Origin: Lonicera japonica
Lineage: Eukaryota > Streptophyta > Magnoliopsida > Dipsacales > Caprifoliaceae
Assembly: GCA_021464415.1 (NCBI GenBank)
Contig: CM038471.1
Location: 11,125,386-11,189,385, forward strand
Direction: 5' to 3'
Length of the DNA: 64,000 nucleotides
The notes under the pieces were generated by a model, which saw nothing but the letters and a program-made list of their open reading frames with translations, was not told where the DNA came from and made no database searches. The number at the start of each line of letters is the position of its first letter. The stretch's first letter is position 1. The position numbers and the translations under genes are program-made. This document shows, in pieces, positions 11,229 through 20,862 of this stretch.

Positions 11229-11985
11229 GTGAGCTAATCCTACTCCTATAAGTTCATAATTCATTACTTCAATTATAAATATATAGCCTATTATTTATTT
11301 ATTTAACGTTTGATTGCACTTAAGTTTAAAATGGTGGTCCATCCGGGAGAGGTTTAAATCTGTGTGGTGGGTAAAAATATCAGATCCGAACACTTAACAT
11401 ACACGGTGATTCTTACAATCCTCAGATTCTCCTTGGAAAAAGCTCGCGAAGATCATCTCGATCTATTCGTGCAATCAAAAATTTAGGGGTGTCAAATGCA
11501 GCCATAAAAAACAGATCAAGGAACACTGTTTATGTAGCACAAAGTTTATGAGAGTTGACCCTGCTCCTGACTAGAAATTATGGATTTTAGAAATTATGTT
11601 ATCGAAATAAACAATCTTCTTTCTACATGTGAATAATGTGCACCATACGAGGAAAGCCTCTTCTCATTTTAATTACACTATTATTTAGAAGTAGCTCAAA
11701 CCACCGGAACTAACCTAGTGGCTAAAACTCGCTCCCGACTAGTGGTTTGTCTCGAGTTTGAGTCCTGCTCTGGCATGAATGTACTCAGAAACATAACTCC
11801 ACTATTCAACACTTGATGTGTTGTGTTCTTATTCTCTTTCTACTTATTGATAAATTAATCCATGTTGTGACTACTACGTTACAATAAATTTTGAACCAAA
11901 GAACAAAGACAAACAAACCATGTCATATATAATCGTTTCGTGTTTCTTTAATATATTTTTTATTGACATTCTTTATAATTTTCAG
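11229..11985 (+). other. TNL intron 1 (757 nt)
   Basis: The intron starts GTGAGC and ends TTTTCAG at 11,985. Its position between the TIR and NB-ARC domains is conserved among TNL genes. It contains a probable SINE at 11,690-11,860. Confidence 0.85.
11690..11860 (+). mobile_element. Probable tRNA-derived SINE in TNL intron 1
   Basis: The stretch shows CCTAGTGGCTAAAACTCG (A-box-like, about 11,715-11,731). About 22 bases later comes CGAGTTTGAGTCC (B-box-like, 11,753-11,765). This is the arrangement of plant SINE heads, whose consensus runs CTAGTGG...GGTTCGAATCC. The B box has a C-to-T change. The tail limits are not clear, and a T-rich end near 11,860 is my estimate. Confidence 0.5.
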
Positions 11986-13080
11986 GCATGAATCAAAATT
12001 TATCGACCGAATTGTCCAAGAGATTTGGAGTAAAATCTCATCTAAAATTAAAGTTCAAGATGAGGGTCTAGTTGGAATGAAGTCTCGTATAAACGAGGTG
12101 ACTTTGTTGTTGGGTGAAGAGTCCAATGTTGTTCGCACTGTGGGCATATGGGGATTGAGTGGAATAGGCAAGTCAACTTTAGCAAGGGCCGTTTATGGTC
12201 AAATTGAAGATCAGTTTGAAGTTGCCTATTTTCTTGATGAAGTTGGAGAAGCATCAAAGAAGCATGGTCTCAGAAGTTTACAGCAGCACCTTCTTTCTAA
12301 AACCCTAGGGGTGAAGGATTTGCAAATAACGAATGATACGGCTGGAATTGCACTAATGAAGACAAGGCTGCGGTCTAGAAGGGTTCTTCTTGTTCTTGAC
12401 GATGTTGATAGTTCAGTGCAATTAGAAGCGTTAACTGGAAGTCATGAGTGGTTTGGTCCAGGGAGTAGAATTATAATAACAACTAGGGATCGTAAACTGC
12501 TTGTTGAGCATAATGTGGTCCAAATATATGAAGCGAGTTTATTAAATTATGTTGAAGCTATAAAGCTATTCCATTGGAAGGCCTTCGGTGATATGTGTCC
12601 TACAGAAGATTTTGAGAAGCTCTCAGTGAAAGTTATAGAGTATTGTGGTCAGCTTCCTTTAGCTCTTAAAGTCTTGGGTTCCACACTACGCGGTGAAAAC
12701 TTGGATTTTTGGAAAGCTTTATTGGGAAAACTAAGGAAAGTAGGGCCCGATGGCAATATTCTTAAAAAACTAAAAATAGGTTATGATGGTTTAGAAGAAA
12801 GTGTGCGAAGTACCTTCTTAGATATTGCATGTTTCTTTGAACGACGGGAGAAAGAACATGTAACAAGAATACTTGACAGCTTTGACTTTTACCCTGGTCA
12901 TTCCATACCTATTCTCGTTCATAGATCGTTGATACATTGTTCAGCTGGTCGGGTTTATATTCATCAATTGATACGAGAAATGGGCCGGCATATTGTTCGT
13001 CAGAATTTTCCTCGACGGCCTGGGAAGTATAGCAGGTTGTGGGATACCAGCGATTTTGAGATGTATTAACAAGAAGCAAG
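11986..13080 (+). CDS. TNL exon 2: NB-ARC domain with 3' frameshift
   Basis: This exon encodes the nucleotide-binding switch. Visible motifs are the P-loop GIWGLSGIGKST (about residues 231-242), kinase 2 VLLVLDDVD (about 311-319), RNBS-B GSRIIITTRD, the GLPL-type motif GQLPLALKVLG (about 399) and RNBS-D FLDIACFF. The MHD motif reads IHQ (YIHQLIREMGRHIV, about 503-505), so the aspartate that contacts ADP is replaced by Gln. Substitutions at this Asp often make NLRs autoactive. Near 13,055-13,066 the frame shifts relative to the family ending (..F-E-V-L-T-R-S-K-G), and TAA follows at 13,067-13,069. Downstream, LTRSK is still readable in the shifted frame up to the donor at 13,081. Confidence 0.9.
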
Positions 13081-13245
13081 GTGAGAAGTTCTTCAAACTA
13101 TAAGCTTCGACCCTCCATTTGAATTGCAATTAACAAGAAGGAAATATAATAATAAATGAATGTATTAATAGTTATATGTACGTGTATATGTTTCTTTGGT
13201 CACTAATTGTATATATACTTGATTTTTTTTATTTGTGGTTGTTAG

Positions 13246-13524
13246 GGTACCAAGAACATTGAAGGCATAATGTTGCATCCCCACAAACAGGAATACACAA
13301 TTGAAATGGGGACTGAAGCCTTTAAAAAGATGACCAAACTAAGATTTCTAGAAATTCATAACACTTGCATTCCTAAAGTACTTGATTATCTTCCGGATGA
13401 ACTACGGTGGATTGATTGGGACAAATATCCATCAAAGTCTCTGCCAGCAACGTTTGAAGCAGACGTTCTTGTTGGACTTCGACTTCATTGCAGTGGGCTT
13501 AAACAACTTTGGGACGGAAGAACG
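13246..13524 (+). CDS. TNL exon 3: NB-LRR linker and first LRR
   Basis: This exon of 93 codons starts GTKNIEGIML directly after an AG acceptor at 13,245 and ends ..LKQLWDGRT before the donor GTAAAA at 13,525. EAFKKMTKLRFLEI and YLPDELRWIDWDKYPSKSLP are typical of the conserved TNL exon that joins the NB-ARC to the LRRs. It is in phase 0 and undamaged. The (TA)n run just after it lies in intron 3. Confidence 0.88.
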
Positions 13525-14480
13525 GTAAAATTTTCAGTTATATATATATATATATATATATTCCCTCCCTTTCTCCATCTTAAATTAAGTCGTATTCATT
13601 TTGATTTCCACATTTTTTAAAAGATATATGCAATAACTTTCACCTAATGATTTTTTTTAAGTCCTCTATGCCCAATCATGGGCACTAGAGTAATAGCAAT
13701 ATATGGTTATGGATTAATTTATTTATTTATTTTTATTTTTTTAACTATAGCAAAATTCGATACATCAATTATGTCATACAATAAACTTTTTTCTTGTGCT
13801 CATCACAGACGAGTATGATTAAAATGTAAGGTGTTTTAAGTTGGAAAGAGTAAAAAAAAATATCATGTTTTGGGGAAAAGAACTGACAATAAGGTGAAAA
13901 TTGGATATGAAAAATATGACAATACTTGCTATAACTTTTTTTTCGGTTGAAATTTGAATATTATTTTATCAAAATAGCATAGTTAATGGATATTTAGTAA
14001 TACAACAGTCATTACAGCTATAACAGCACGAAAATCTATCTACACAACAGAAAATATGGATGCACCAGAACCCACATTACAGTTGTAAAGCACAGTCTCG
14101 CTCTCAGCTTCATTATTTTCCTCTATTAATTTATGTGGCTCATAGAAGAAAACAGTAAGTGTAGAATACAATCTATTATGAGATTTGGTACATACTCTTA
14201 ATTTATGATTTTTTGAAAGATAGAGCTGAACTCTTAATTAATTTTAGGCCGTAAGAGTATCAAAAAAGATAAATGAAGAAAAGTTGCCATAACATACCAA
14301 GCATAAAATAAAAAAAGAATATGGTGATATAATTAATACATGTTACAAGAGAAACAAATCCAATTTGTTTGGTTTATTTAATTCGGCTATGTCCCTTGAC
14401 TGCATAAAATAACAGAAAATGTTGTTAATTGTAAGTTTTACATCAAACTAACTTTTTTTTTTGCTGTTCATATATAATAG

Positions 14481-15557
14481 AAGCAGCAGCTGAAAAACCT
14501 TAAATATGTTGACCTTAGTGATTCGCGAAACCTAGTCGGAATTTCACACTTGGGAGAGGCCTGTAATCTTGAGGAACTAATTCTTCAAAAGTGTACAAGT
14601 TTGGTAAAGTTTGACCTGTCTATTGGACTTTTGAAAAAGCTTGTTTGCTTAAATTTGGCAGGGTGCGCAAAGCTGAGAAACCTTCCCAACGCTATTCACT
14701 GGGAATCTCTTGAGGTTCTCAATCTTTCTGGCTGCGTCAAACTTCAAAAGTTCCCGGAGATCCGTGAAAATATGGACAAATTATTGCAGCTACGTTTGGG
14801 AAAAACCGCCATAGAAGAACTACCCTCGTCAATTGATCACATCCCCAACCTTGTTTTGATAGATTTATGTCATTGCACAAATCTTGTGATTCTTCCGAGT
14901 ACCCTTTTTACGCTGAAACATCTAAAATCACTCATTCTCTCGGGCTGCTCGAAACTGAAAAAATTACCAGAGGTTATGGGGAATTTAGAATGTCTAGAGG
15001 AGCTTCTTTTAGACGGAACGGCTGTAATAGAGCTACCACCCTCTATTGGATATTTGAAAAATCTCAAGTAATTATCCTTATGCAAGAGCTCATCTCAATC
15101 ACCATCTTCAATTTTCCAGTCTTTGTTTCAACTGAGAAAACATCAAAAAACAAAGAGGAGTTTGGTGTTGACTTCAATTTGGGGTTTAACTTCGTTAGCA
15201 TGGCTAGATCTCACTTATTGCAATTTGAAGGGAGCGATCCCTAGTGATGTTGGGTCATTGTTCTCTTTGAGAAAGTTGTGTCTTGGAGGAAACAATTTTG
15301 AAAATCTACCAAGCCTGAATCGACTTTTTGGACTTAGATGCCTTGAGTTGAGTCGCTGCAAAATGCTTCGAGAACTGCCGGAGCTTCCATCGAGTTTAGA
15401 TGATTTGTTTGCAAATGACTGTGCATCATTAAAAGTCTCTGCGGATCAATTTGCCATGTGCAGAATAAAGCATGGCTGGTTCCAAAATTGTAGGAAATTG
15501 CTCGATTCTGGAGAGATTGAGATTGTAGCTAGTACATTATTGCAGAAAAATTATCAG
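14481..15557 (+). CDS. TNL exon 4: leucine-rich repeats with in-frame stop
   Basis: This exon of 359 codons in phase 0 begins KQQLKNLKYVDLS. It carries repeats of the type LEVLNLSGCVKLQKFPEI, LILSGCSKLKKLPEVMGNL and LEELLLDGTAVIELPPSI, which are ligand- or effector-sensing LRRs. After IGYLKNLK an in-frame TAA (15,069-15,071) interrupts the repeat. The same frame then continues LSLCKSSSQ... to SLAWLDLTYCNLKGAIP, NNFENLP and LRELPELPSSL. The frame is therefore open on both sides of a single nonsense change. The donor is CAG|GTTCTC at 15,558. Confidence 0.87.
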
Positions 15558-15687
15558 GTTCTCTATTAACTTCTATATAAACACATACTTTATAAATTTT
15601 TGGTGCGAGTATATATGTAATTTATAGATATACATATAGTGTTTTTACTGATTGTGCGGCTTCACCGTATTATCCTGGTACGTGCAG

Positions 15688-16215
15688 AGATTTACGTGGG
15701 CTTATAATCCAATCGGTGGTAACATCATACTTCCGGGAAGAGTTATTCCAAAGCAGTTCTGCAATCACACTTTTACGGGGGATTCAGTTTTGTTGAAGCT
15801 GCCTTGCATTTCTGGAGAAAGTCCCATAATTCCAATGTGCTATAACTTTTTTGTCATTTTGGAAGTGATAAACAAAGTCAAACCGTGTAACCTGTCTGCG
15901 CAAATATGTCATTGTCAACGTTTAAGCTCTCCGGGCCCGCAATACCACAGGTGTAATACGGGCTATGATGTAGAGTTAACATTCACGAAGCCTGGTGATG
16001 ACCCCTCAAGAGACCCAATACGAAGAAAAACAATTTTCCTCACGAACACAGGCAACATTACTTGCCCGGAGCATACAATTATGGGTCACCTAGGTTACTG
16101 CGATTTCATGCAAGTTAAAATTGAGGTACGTATAAGATCATTAAACCCAGACAGAGCGGTGGTGAAAAAGTGGGGGATACGTCTCGAATATAAAACCGAA
16201 AATCCAAACTGGTAA
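15688..16215 (+). CDS. TNL exon 5: C-terminal jelly-roll/Ig-like (C-JID) domain
   Basis: This exon of 175 codons plus TAA starts RFTWAYNPIGGNIILPG after the acceptor at 15,687. The signature PGRVIPKQFCNH corresponds to the PG-x-x-IP-x-WF start of the post-LRR domain of TNLs. That domain contacts effectors in ROQ1- and RPP1-type receptors. The exon ends ..EYKTENPNW. The reading frame is intact, and the domain is followed by non-coding sequence. Confidence 0.85.
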   Translation, partial: RFTWAYNPIGGNIILPGRVIPKQFCNHTFTGDSVLLKLPCISGESPIIPMCYNFFVILEVINKVKPCNLSAQICHCQRLSSPGPQYHRCNTGYDVELTFTKPGDDPSRDPIRRKTIFLTNTGNITCPEHTIMGHLGYCDFMQVKIEVRIRSLNPDRAVVKKWGIRLEYKTENPNW

Positions 16216-16289
16216 AGCCTGCATATTTTCCTGGACGAGCTACTTGAGCCACGAAGCATTTACATAGAGTAAATATGATTTTTGTAACC

Positions 16290-17095
16290 AGGACCACCTA
16301 TTTATCAGATTTTATCTCCGATTTATCGCAATAAACGATAGTCGGCGACTATGAAGCACGGATTCTTCTAGGATTTGGAAGGGATTCGAAAAAATAGAGG
16401 AAAAGAGAGGAAGACTAACAGGGGAAGAGAAAAAAGAGAAAAAAGAGGAAGAAGAGAAAGAAAAAAACTTGCATTTCTGTGAGTTAAAGAGGCGTTTCTG
16501 TGAGTTAAAGAGGCGACGGAATGATGAAGATTGGACGGCGATGGTGACAGAATGATATACCGAACGATGAACACATGTGAGAGAGATAGAAGATGGAAGA
16601 TGAAGATTCTAAGGGATGGAAGATGAAATCTATGAGAGGCGGTTGCTTGTGTGGATTTGAGAAATAGGTTTTAATTTTAAGTGGTAAAACGTAAAATAAC
16701 CTAACTAGTCTTGGTGTGTTAAATATTACAAAATTATTAATGGATCTATTAAATATTTACCTAAGTAGCCTTGGTTTATTAAATAAAATGACCTTTTATT
16801 TTTGTACCCTTTTAATCTCTTTTATATTTAGTTTATTATTATTTTTCCGGTCTTCATATTTCATGCTTGGTACTTTCTTTCTATTAATCTATTAATGTCT
16901 ATTTTACTACTATTATATTTTATTTAGCATGTTGTTATATAATATATTATTTATATGGTGAATAGTACATATCCAATTTTTTTTGATTTATCCCCGATAA
17001 ATCTCCGATAAAATGAAAAATTCTCACTCTCCATCTTCCCGATCGATTTTCAATTTGCGATTTTTAGAACATTGCAATCAAAAGTCCAATAATAA
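16290..17095. mobile_element. Probable MITE-like element with inverted GATAAATC-type subterminal repeats
   Basis: Near the left end, 16,303-16,340 (ATTTTATCTCCGATTTATCG) is inverted relative to 16,986-17,015 (CCCCGATAAATCTCCGATAAAA). The right end, on the minus strand, reads TGTTCTAAAAATCGCAAATT, a form common to plant non-autonomous elements. A purine-rich block (16,375-16,470) lies inside. No transposase is present. Exact ends and target-site duplication were not resolved. Confidence 0.45.
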
Positions 17096-17124
17096 CATCA
17101 TTAAAATCATGAACAATAAATAAA

Positions 17125-18434
17125 GGGTGATTTTGTTTATATCCATCATATCTTTCAGTTAATCTACCCTTAAATCATAAAAATTTTGTACAAAGTTTCA
17201 CAATATTATCTTTTTCAAAATTGATAAGTATATCCACAAATTAAAATTAATTTATAATTGTATAAATTTAGATTACATTTTAATTAATATTCTTAATTCA
17301 AATATAATTCCTTTTTAATTTAGAGTTGTTAAACACACCTACTAAAATATTATTGTTACCCCGATTAGAGAGAACTTGCAATTCACCCTCGCACAGGTTA
17401 TTACTGTTCATAACCCACCATAGGTTCACAAAATCAAAGGTTGATTTACGGTTTCTCCCCTCTTCCAACCATAATTAGAACAAAATAGGCATCATGAAGT
17501 AGACAATTTATACAAAAGGAAGGGTACTCTCTTATTAATAGGAGTATACAAAGAAACAATTCATACAAGGTTATGCTCCCCTCTATTGGAGAACAATCTA
17601 CATAAGAATTGGGGTTTGGTTTAGTAAATGGGTCTTAACTGTGATAATTGTTTTTACTGCCAAAAACCCAATCAAATTATTTCTATCGATCACTCGAATC
17701 AAACTATGCCAACTAAAAATTTAGTGAGAGAAAGAGCAAAAAACATCGATGAGAATGCCGACGAGATCGGCAATGGTGAACTACCCTACAAAGCCGAACT
17801 CATCATCTGTTACCTCGGCACAAAGACCACATGAAAGACCTCATGCTCTGGTTTTTCTCTCTCTCTACATTTACATATACATATACATATAGGATTTGGC
17901 TTGTGTTAATTACATCTTCTCTTCAATTTTCCCCAACATATACCAACCACCACAAACATCACCACCATTCCTCACCACCAATTTAACAATCCCTAAATCA
18001 GCAAGTTCATAAATCAGCCCTTGATATCCAAACACAAAAGTTTCTCCCGGTTAATTTTAGGATCCAAATTCAAAATAAATTTATTTTTTTTCACATACAC
18101 ATAGGAAATAACTTAATTATAAACTCCATCACAACATTCCCGATGAAAATTGAAGTAACTGGAACATGGATTAATGCCATATAATTGTGCTCAAAGTTAA
18201 TTAAGATTTATCAATTACTTAATATTAGAGCCTAAAATTTTAAAGTGGTTCCACTTATTAATTTACTGGATATTTTTGTATTAAATTATTATTTAAAATA
18301 ATATTTATAAAAGTAAATTAATAATATTTTTTTGTCAATCTATCCACGCTCACAGATTAACTTAATATGTAATACGAATTAACTTAACAATGTGGATTAA
18401 CTATAAGATATATCAGATATAAACAAAATCACCC
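17125..18434. mobile_element. 1.3-kb non-autonomous DNA element, perfect 8-bp flanking repeat
   Basis: The left end GGGTGATTTTGTTTATATC (17,125-17,143) is matched by its inverted copy at the right end (18,416-18,434). After a short mismatch the similarity resumes (AGTTAATC). The element is bordered on both sides by TAAATAAA (17,117-17,124 and 18,435-18,442). No transposase frame is seen inside. The central 17,340-17,830 segment is less AT-rich than the ends but shows no recognisable protein. An 8-bp duplication suggests hAT-like transposition, although the TIR start is not the usual CAGGG/TAGGG and the flank is low in complexity. Confidence 0.65.
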
Positions 18435-18442
18435 TAAATAAA

Positions 18443-18704
18443 CAATTAAAGTTATATTATATATAATAACATATTAACATATTAACATTTGCTAAGAACT
18501 AATAGTCTAATAAATAAATTTATATATAATATATATTAAGTAGTTTGAACAATAGTCAATAAATGAATAACGTTACAACAATCAATGAATGCATGAATAA
18601 TAAAACTATTTATTAATTATAATAATAAATTTGAAAATTGAAATAAAATAAAAAAAAGACAAAATTTTTATAAATAACATTGAACAAAAATGTGTATACA
18701 TATT
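18443..18704. other. AT-rich spacer, nothing recognised
   Basis: This is a very AT-rich stretch between the TIR element and the first LTR of the large LTR family. No gene, RNA or element end is seen. Confidence 0.6.
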
Positions 18705-20110
18705 TGTAGGTCGAAAAATACCCTAGAGGGGGGGTGAATAGAGTTTTTAAAACTAAATCGGATTTTTAAAATTGTTTTAAAATATATTTAAAGTCTATAT
18801 CAAGCAATCAATCAAAACAGTTAAGTAATTCTAAGCACAAAGAAATATAGCAATTAATAATAGAGCTAGAGATAGAAAGATTAAACCGATAGAAGTCGAA
18901 AACTTTTTATCCACACGATTCGGCTTATTAGCCCCTACTTCTGCATTCGAATAGTTCCCGAGAATTTTCACTAATACTGATCTTCTTGTGGGTGAAAATC
19001 AAACCTCTACAAGTGTTCACACTCTACAAATGTTGATATCTCATAACACTCAACACAAGAACAGCCTCTTGCTATTTCAAGAAATGAACATCTCTTAATA
19101 TTTGAAGAATAAGATTTTGGTGACTAACACCAATGTACAATAGCTCTCAAGTGTATGAAGATTACAATTTAAGCTCACACTAGGAGATATCAAATTTGAT
19201 TAACAATTTATAGCTCTAAATAATGAAGATTGATCAAAGCAATGTTCTTGAATCTTTGAGTATTGAATATAGATGAAGAGAATAGTGTTAGAATGATTCA
19301 AGAAGGCTTAAATATGTCTTAGATAGCGTATATATAGTCTAAGAGAACATATAGCCGCTTGGAGGGAGTTGGTGAAAGTTTCGTACCAAAAATGGTAAAA
19401 AATCATAAATTCAACGGCTAGTTTCTGGACCATCAGTCGACTGAGCAATGGTCATCAATCGACTGAGTGGACATCAATTGACTGAGCACTGCTTATTAGT
19501 CAACTAATGAGCTCTGTCTGGTAGGCCTAAAATGCAAATTTTACACTATTGTAATTTGGTTCTAAAATCAATTTAGATGCTTAGGGTAGGTCAAAAATAG
19601 GTTCCTAAGACACCTATTTTTGGTAGAGCTCAAAATGAGATCATTTCGAAATTATAAAGAATTTAATACAAAATCGGTTTTTGCTAAAAAGATATTTTGA
19701 AAGGATCTTGAAGTAAACTTTGGTTTGATCAATCTAATTGTATAAAAACAAAGTGTATGAACTATAAAGAGAATCAACCAAGAACCTTTACATAGAAAAC
19801 ATAGCCACTCACTCAAATGTAAAGTTAAAAGTCTTCGAGGGCTTTGTTTGTTCGTTTCTTTTCTTCCTTGGGTCATTGATCTTCATAGATATGCCATTGT
19901 GAGAGAGCATTGATCAAATGGTTGTGTGAGGGGTGATACATTGATAATATAGATCTTTTGTAGGTGAATAATCTTGGTTGCGGTTTGTCGGTTTAGTCCA
20001 CGTGTGATCAATTAAATGTGGCTATTATTCAAAATGTCAACTTAGTTAAATTACACATGATTAACGTTATTATTATTATCAAAAAAAGATTAGTGACTTT
20101 TCGGTCAACA
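18705..20110 (-). mobile_element. Large-LTR family, copy 1 (3' LTR)
   Basis: On the plus strand the LTR runs from TGTAGGTCGAAAAA to TTTCGGTCAACA. On the minus strand it starts TGTTGACCGAAAAG and is preceded by a polypurine tract (AAAAAGGGGGAGAT, 20,111-20,125). It is therefore the 3' LTR of a minus-strand element. The block CCCTAGAGGGGGGGTGAATAG near its left end recurs in the other copies. A TATA-like CTATATATACG lies near 19,328-19,338 (minus). Repeated TCAGTCGACTGA-type palindromes (19,430-19,510) lie upstream of it in U3. Copies are at 20,863, 46,695 and about 58,980. The 3' polypurine context resembles Ty1/copia Maximus/SIRE elements (inference). Confidence 0.8.
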
Positions 20111-20125
20111 ATCTCCCCCTTTTTG
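20111..20125 (-). other. Polypurine tract before LTR copy 1
   Basis: The minus strand reads AAAAAGGGGGAGAT immediately before the LTR start TGTTGACC. This is the plus-strand priming site position of LTR retrotransposons. Confidence 0.7.
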
Positions 20126-20480
20126 ATTATGACAATAAATTAATGTGTGTTTGCAATTAAGATCATGAGTTGAAATAATAAAGGGAAAGCTCCCCCTCAA
20201 ACTATGCATAAGATATAATATAACAAGCATGCATAAAAATAATTTCAAACCATTGCATGATCATAATTAATACTCAAACTTTAACTAAGCTCAACTAGAT
20301 TTAAATAAAATACTACAGTTAAAACCATACTAAAAACTAACAAAATATAAGTCATAAGTTCTTAAGTTCTTAAAACAAAGCATAGTTAAGCATAAGAGGA
20401 AAAGTGTGTACCAAACACTTATTTAAGATTTATTTCTCCCCTTTTGTCATGATCAAAAAGGTAGGAGAGAGAGAGAGAGA

Positions 20481-20862
20481 TCACTCGTCAGCATCTTCTT
20501 GTGTCCACTGTCCTTATCCTTGATTGCCGTGCCATGGGTTCCATGGTGAAAAGACATAGTTAGGGTGGTAGTGGAGGAATGCGGCTTCATGTGCTCTTTG
20601 TCTTTCCTCTGTACGATTGAATTTATTATCCATGGTCACCAAGAGATTTTGGATTGTTTGCAAGGTGGCACCATTTGGATTAACCGCATGAGTACCTTAG
20701 TGAGAACTAGAGGGAGCTTGTGAGGAAGTTCCTTGACGGGGTAAGTCTTGTTCCATAGGCTCCGGGTGAAGTGTATCCTCCTCATCATTTTCTTCATTTT
20801 CGTCAAGAGGATCGTTTGAGAGCCATTCACCGTCTTCAATGTGATATCCCATTTGTCGAATA
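20481..20862 (-). pseudogene. 3'-terminal ORF remnant of the LTR element
   Basis: On the minus strand one frame runs from the edge of LTR copy 2 (20,862) to TGA at 20,481-20,483. It passes through two in-frame TAA codons (20,697-20,699 and near 20,515). It reads QHIRQMGYHIEDGEWL, then an acidic stretch (DENEENDEED), a Pro/Ser stretch, TLQTIQNLLVTMDNKFN, and RAHEAAFLHHYHPNY near the end. A 3' ORF between pol and the polypurine tract is known in SIRE-like and Athila-like elements. I do not recognise the protein itself. LTR copy 2 interrupts its upstream part. Confidence 0.5.

Larger units (their letters stand above)
10696..16215 (+). pseudogene. TIR-NB-ARC-LRR (TNL) resistance gene with C-terminal jelly-roll domain, damaged
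   Basis: This is a five-exon intracellular immune receptor gene: TIR (exon 1), NB-ARC (exon 2), linker and first LRR (exon 3), LRRs (exon 4), and a post-LRR C-JID-like domain (exon 5). Exons with GT-AG junctions are 10,696-11,228, 11,986-13,080, 13,246-13,524, 14,481-15,557 and 15,688-16,215, giving about 1,170 codons, a normal TNL length. Phases match at every junction in the undamaged frame. Two lesions break it. A small frameshift near 13,055-13,066 creates a TAA at 13,067-13,069, five codons before the exon 2 donor. An in-frame TAA lies at 15,069-15,071 in the LRR exon. As read, the longest product would be a TIR-NB protein of about 540 residues. Such truncated forms exist in plants, so residual function cannot be excluded. 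No partner gene is in the window. Confidence 0.9.

Noticed and set aside
15068..15119. Mini-intron that would skip the TNL stop
   Set aside because: GT..AG is present but only 52 nt long and removal shifts the frame, while the unspliced frame stays open on both sides of the stop.
16368..16574. Minus-strand open frame rich in Phe, Leu and Ser
   Set aside because: It arises from a purine-rich tract in a MITE-like repeat.
19430..19510. CRISPR-like array of palindromes
   Set aside because: Spacing is irregular, copies sit in a plant LTR promoter, and no cas genes exist.
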